64,000 bases of DNA. Origin: ZC4RG20 sp963782445. GTDB lineage: Bacteria; Pseudomonadota; Gammaproteobacteria; Steroidobacterales; Rariloculaceae. Below the pieces are notes generated by a model. The model saw only the letters and a list, made by a program, of their open reading frames with translations. It made no database searches and was not told the origin of the DNA. Shown here piece by piece: positions 62,306-64,000 of the stretch (positions within the stretch are counted from its first letter, which is position 1; every line of letters begins with the position of its first letter). The translations under genes were made by a program, and so were the position numbers. The stretch is from assembly GCA_963782445.1 (NCBI GenBank), contig CAWAJM010000001.1, positions 2,728,001 through 2,792,000 of the forward strand. Reading direction: 5' to 3'.

Positions 62306-62674
62306 TCAATGCCGTTTCAGCAGGAGAAACGGAAGAACCAGCACGAACACCAGGAAGGCGATACCGATCAGTATGCCGATTGACAGCAACGGCTTCTCCG
62401 TCACGGAGTCCCACGTCGATTTGACCCTTCCTTCCCGCTTCGCAGCCTGGTAGTCGGCCAGCGCTCTCTCTCGGCGTTGGCGCTGGTAGGCGCGCATGAG
62501 CTGCTCGGCTTTGGGAAAGTCTTCGGCATGCCGGATCCAGAAGCCACCGCCCGAGACACCCCAGAAGCTCGGCTCCGTCTCGTAAAACGCAATACTTGCG
62601 CGTTCGAGCAGCGCGCGGATCTCTTCAGCCTCGTCCGCAGGGACGGCGCGCAGATTCAGCAACAGCTTGGCCAT
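62306..62674 (-). CDS. DUF6164 family membrane-tailed protein
   Basis: A 122-residue protein. It starts MAKLLLNLRAVPADEAEEIR and contains FYETEPSFWGVSGGGFWIRH and EQLMRAYQRQRRERALADYQ, as in DUF6164 proteins. One C-terminal helix (SIGILIGIAFLVFVLVLPFL) anchors it, probably in the inner membrane with the rest in the cytoplasm. Role unknown. ATG 62674 lacks a clear ribosome-binding site. Confidence 0.8.
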   Translation of the reverse strand: MAKLLLNLRAVPADEAEEIRALLERASIAFYETEPSFWGVSGGGFWIRHAEDFPKAEQLMRAYQRQRRERALADYQAAKREGRVKSTWDSVTEKPLLSIGILIGIAFLVFVLVLPFLLLKRH

Positions 62675-62833
62675 GCATCGATGATACGACACGGCCGGCC
62701 CCGAGCCCGTGCGCGGCGCAACGCGCCGCTCGAGCGCCGGCACGAGGCCGTCCGCCCCGTCTGTATGCTCGTCGACGAAGAAACCCCGACGCCCCGCAGG
62801 AACGCGGGGCTCGGGGGCCGACTCTCGAGAAGC

Positions 62834-64000
62834 CTACGCCTTGGTGAGCGTCAACCGGCCGATCGGCAGCCGCCGCACCCGCTGCCCGCAGGCTGCGTAG
62901 ATCGCATTGCAGAGCGCGGGGATCACGGGCGGCAGCGCGGGCTCGCCGAGGCCCGTCGGCGGATTGTCGGTTCTGCGGAAATGGACCTCTACCGGCGGCG
63001 CGCGGTTGATCCGGAGCAGCGTATAGCTGTCGTAATTCGACTGCGCGGCGCGTCCGTTCTTGATGTTGACCTGCAGCGCAAGGGCCTGGCCGATGCCGTC
63101 GAGCGCGGCGCCCTGCACCTGGTTCTCGGCGCCGATGGGATTGACGATGTGGCTGCCCACGTCGACCGCGACCCAGACTTTGTCGATCTTGAGCGCGCCG
63201 CGGGCGCCGACGGTCGCCTTGACGACCTCGGCGAAGTAGCCCATGTGGCTGTAGTAGAACGCGACCCCCATGCCGGTGCCGCGCGGCAGCCTGTGCCGGT
63301 CGACCCAGCCGGACTTCTCGCGCACGAGCTCGAGCACGCCGCGCATGCGGCCCGTGTCGAAATTCGGCTGCGGCCCGTAGCGGTCGTCCTTCGAATCGAG
63401 TATCCGCGGCTCGCCCAGCAGATCGAGGCGGTACTGCAAAGGATCGCGGCCCGCGGCATGCGCGAGCTCGTCGATGAAGCTCTGGAACGCGAACGCGAGC
63501 CCGTTGCTCTCGGGCGCCCGGAGCGGCCCGGTCGGCACGCCCGACGGAATGAAGGACGCGGCGAATTCCATGTTGGCGACGAAGCGGGCCGGGAACTCGT
63601 CGGGGCCCGCGAACGCCGACGACGCGGGTTTACCGGCCGTGCCGAGCGTCACGAAATGGTCGCGGAAGGCAACGAGACCGCCCTTCCCGTCGAGACCGGC
63701 CTTGAAATAGTGGAAGCCGGCGGGGCGGTAGAAATCGTGGCGGAAATCGTCCGTGCGGTTCCACAGGAGCTTGACCGGCACGCCGGCGCGCTTCGAGATG
63801 GCCGCCGCCTCGACGGCATAGTCGCTCGCGCCGCGCCGGCCGAAGCCGCCGCCGCTGCGAGTCAAATGGATCGTGATGTCCTCGGGACGGATCCCGAGGG
63901 TGCGCGCGATGGTCGTCCGATTCGCTTCGGGAGCCTGCGTCGGCGCCCAGACCTCGATCTTGCCGTCCGCATAGGCCGCCGTGCAGTTCTGCGGCTCGAG
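62834..64000 (-). CDS. Xanthine dehydrogenase-family molybdopterin subunit (IorB-like), 5' end outside window
   Basis: The last 388 codons of a large molybdenum hydroxylase subunit are present; the frame is open to the right edge. The molybdopterin-binding sequence ITIHLTRSGGGFGRRGASDY is near its start, later GVPTGPLRAPESNGLAFAFQ, and GLGEPALPPVIPALCNAIYA near the end (the catalytic Glu in GLGEP). The pattern is that of isoquinoline 1-oxidoreductase beta or membrane-bound aldehyde dehydrogenase types, which are exported and pass electrons to cytochromes. The small FeS subunit is expected outside the window. Confidence 0.9.
   Translation of the reverse strand, partial: LEPQNCTAAYADGKIEVWAPTQAPEANRTTIARTLGIRPEDITIHLTRSGGGFGRRGASDYAVEAAAISKRAGVPVKLLWNRTDDFRHDFYRPAGFHYFKAGLDGKGGLVAFRDHFVTLGTAGKPASSAFAGPDEFPARFVANMEFAASFIPSGVPTGPLRAPESNGLAFAFQSFIDELAHAAGRDPLQYRLDLLGEPRILDSKDDRYGPQPNFDTGRMRGVLELVREKSGWVDRHRLPRGTGMGVAFYYSHMGYFAEVVKATVGARGALKIDKVWVAVDVGSHIVNPIGAENQVQGAALDGIGQALALQVNIKNGRAAQSNYDSYTLLRINRAPPVEVHFRRTDNPPTGLGEPALPPVIPALCNAIYAACGQRVRRLPIGRLTLTKA

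Noticed and set aside
62172..62414. An 80-codon minus-strand frame overlapping the DUF6164 gene
   Set aside because: Although it contains one hydrophobic stretch, it overlaps a better supported gene and lacks a ribosome-binding site.
1..64000. CRISPR arrays, rRNA genes, prophage structural genes, replication origin
   Set aside because: No regularly spaced repeats, no rRNA sequence, no phage modules and no DnaA-box cluster were seen while reading the window.

Overview
This is a 64 kb, GC-rich chromosomal window from a gammaproteobacterium. The best evidence is the conserved block murJ-ribF-ileS-lspA next to rpsT, obgE-rpmA-rplU and ispB, together with the type IV pilus minor-pilin cluster (two FimT-like pilins, pilV, pilW, pilX, pilY1, pilE) and rarA. 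The accessory part is rich in secreted redox proteins: PQQ enzymes, c-type cytochromes, sulfite-oxidase-like and xanthine-dehydrogenase-like molybdenum enzymes, and DUF6152 proteins. That content recalls soil Steroidobacter-like lineages, but this placement is inference.

Layout. Bases 1-10.1 kb hold a partial PSD1-type cytochrome gene with an ankyrin-repeat partner, a VOC protein, an amino-acid permease, a c'-like cytochrome, a soluble PQQ sugar dehydrogenase and the first DUF6152 genes. 10.2-14.4 kb is an RND efflux pump operon whose permease gene carries a one-base frameshift. 14.6-17.6 kb has a His-rich dodecin, a nickel/cobalt transporter and a large secreted protein. 18.0-22.8 kb is a same-strand cluster: c'-like cytochrome, DUF6152, two DUF6644 membrane proteins, a small membrane protein and a PQQ alcohol dehydrogenase. 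A 160-bp MITE sits inside this cluster. 22.8-25.9 kb is a small island bounded by two tRNA-Phe-like 3' fragments; it carries an orphan glycine-zipper gene and an intact IS630-family element whose ends match the MITE.

25.9-35.4 kb carries a sulfite oxidase, another DUF6152 gene, asd, a NagD-like phosphatase, an MFS transporter, a PepSY membrane protein with a methyltransferase, a decayed phosphatidylserine decarboxylase gene, a cation/proton antiporter and a Fur regulator. 35.7-43.2 kb is the pilus operon. 43.3-53.3 kb is core housekeeping. Here ileS encodes a type 2 (eukaryote-like) enzyme with an altered HIGH motif (GIHH), which predicts mupirocin resistance. 53.3-59.2 kb has a sulfotransferase, a gamma-glutamyltransferase, rarA, an AI-2E family exporter and a small lipoprotein. 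59.7 kb is tRNA-Pro(CGG), followed by gene remnants (an ABC permease tail, a phosphotransferase with an internal stop, a nitrilase piece). The window ends in a GFA-family protein, a DUF6164 protein and a partial molybdenum hydroxylase large subunit.

The strongest candidate for an undescribed system is the DUF6152 family. All four copies have a signal peptide ending in A-x-A directly before His-His, plus a conserved Asn-Pro-His or related motif. That would give secreted proteins with an N-terminal histidine copper site, encoded among periplasmic quinoprotein and cytochrome genes.
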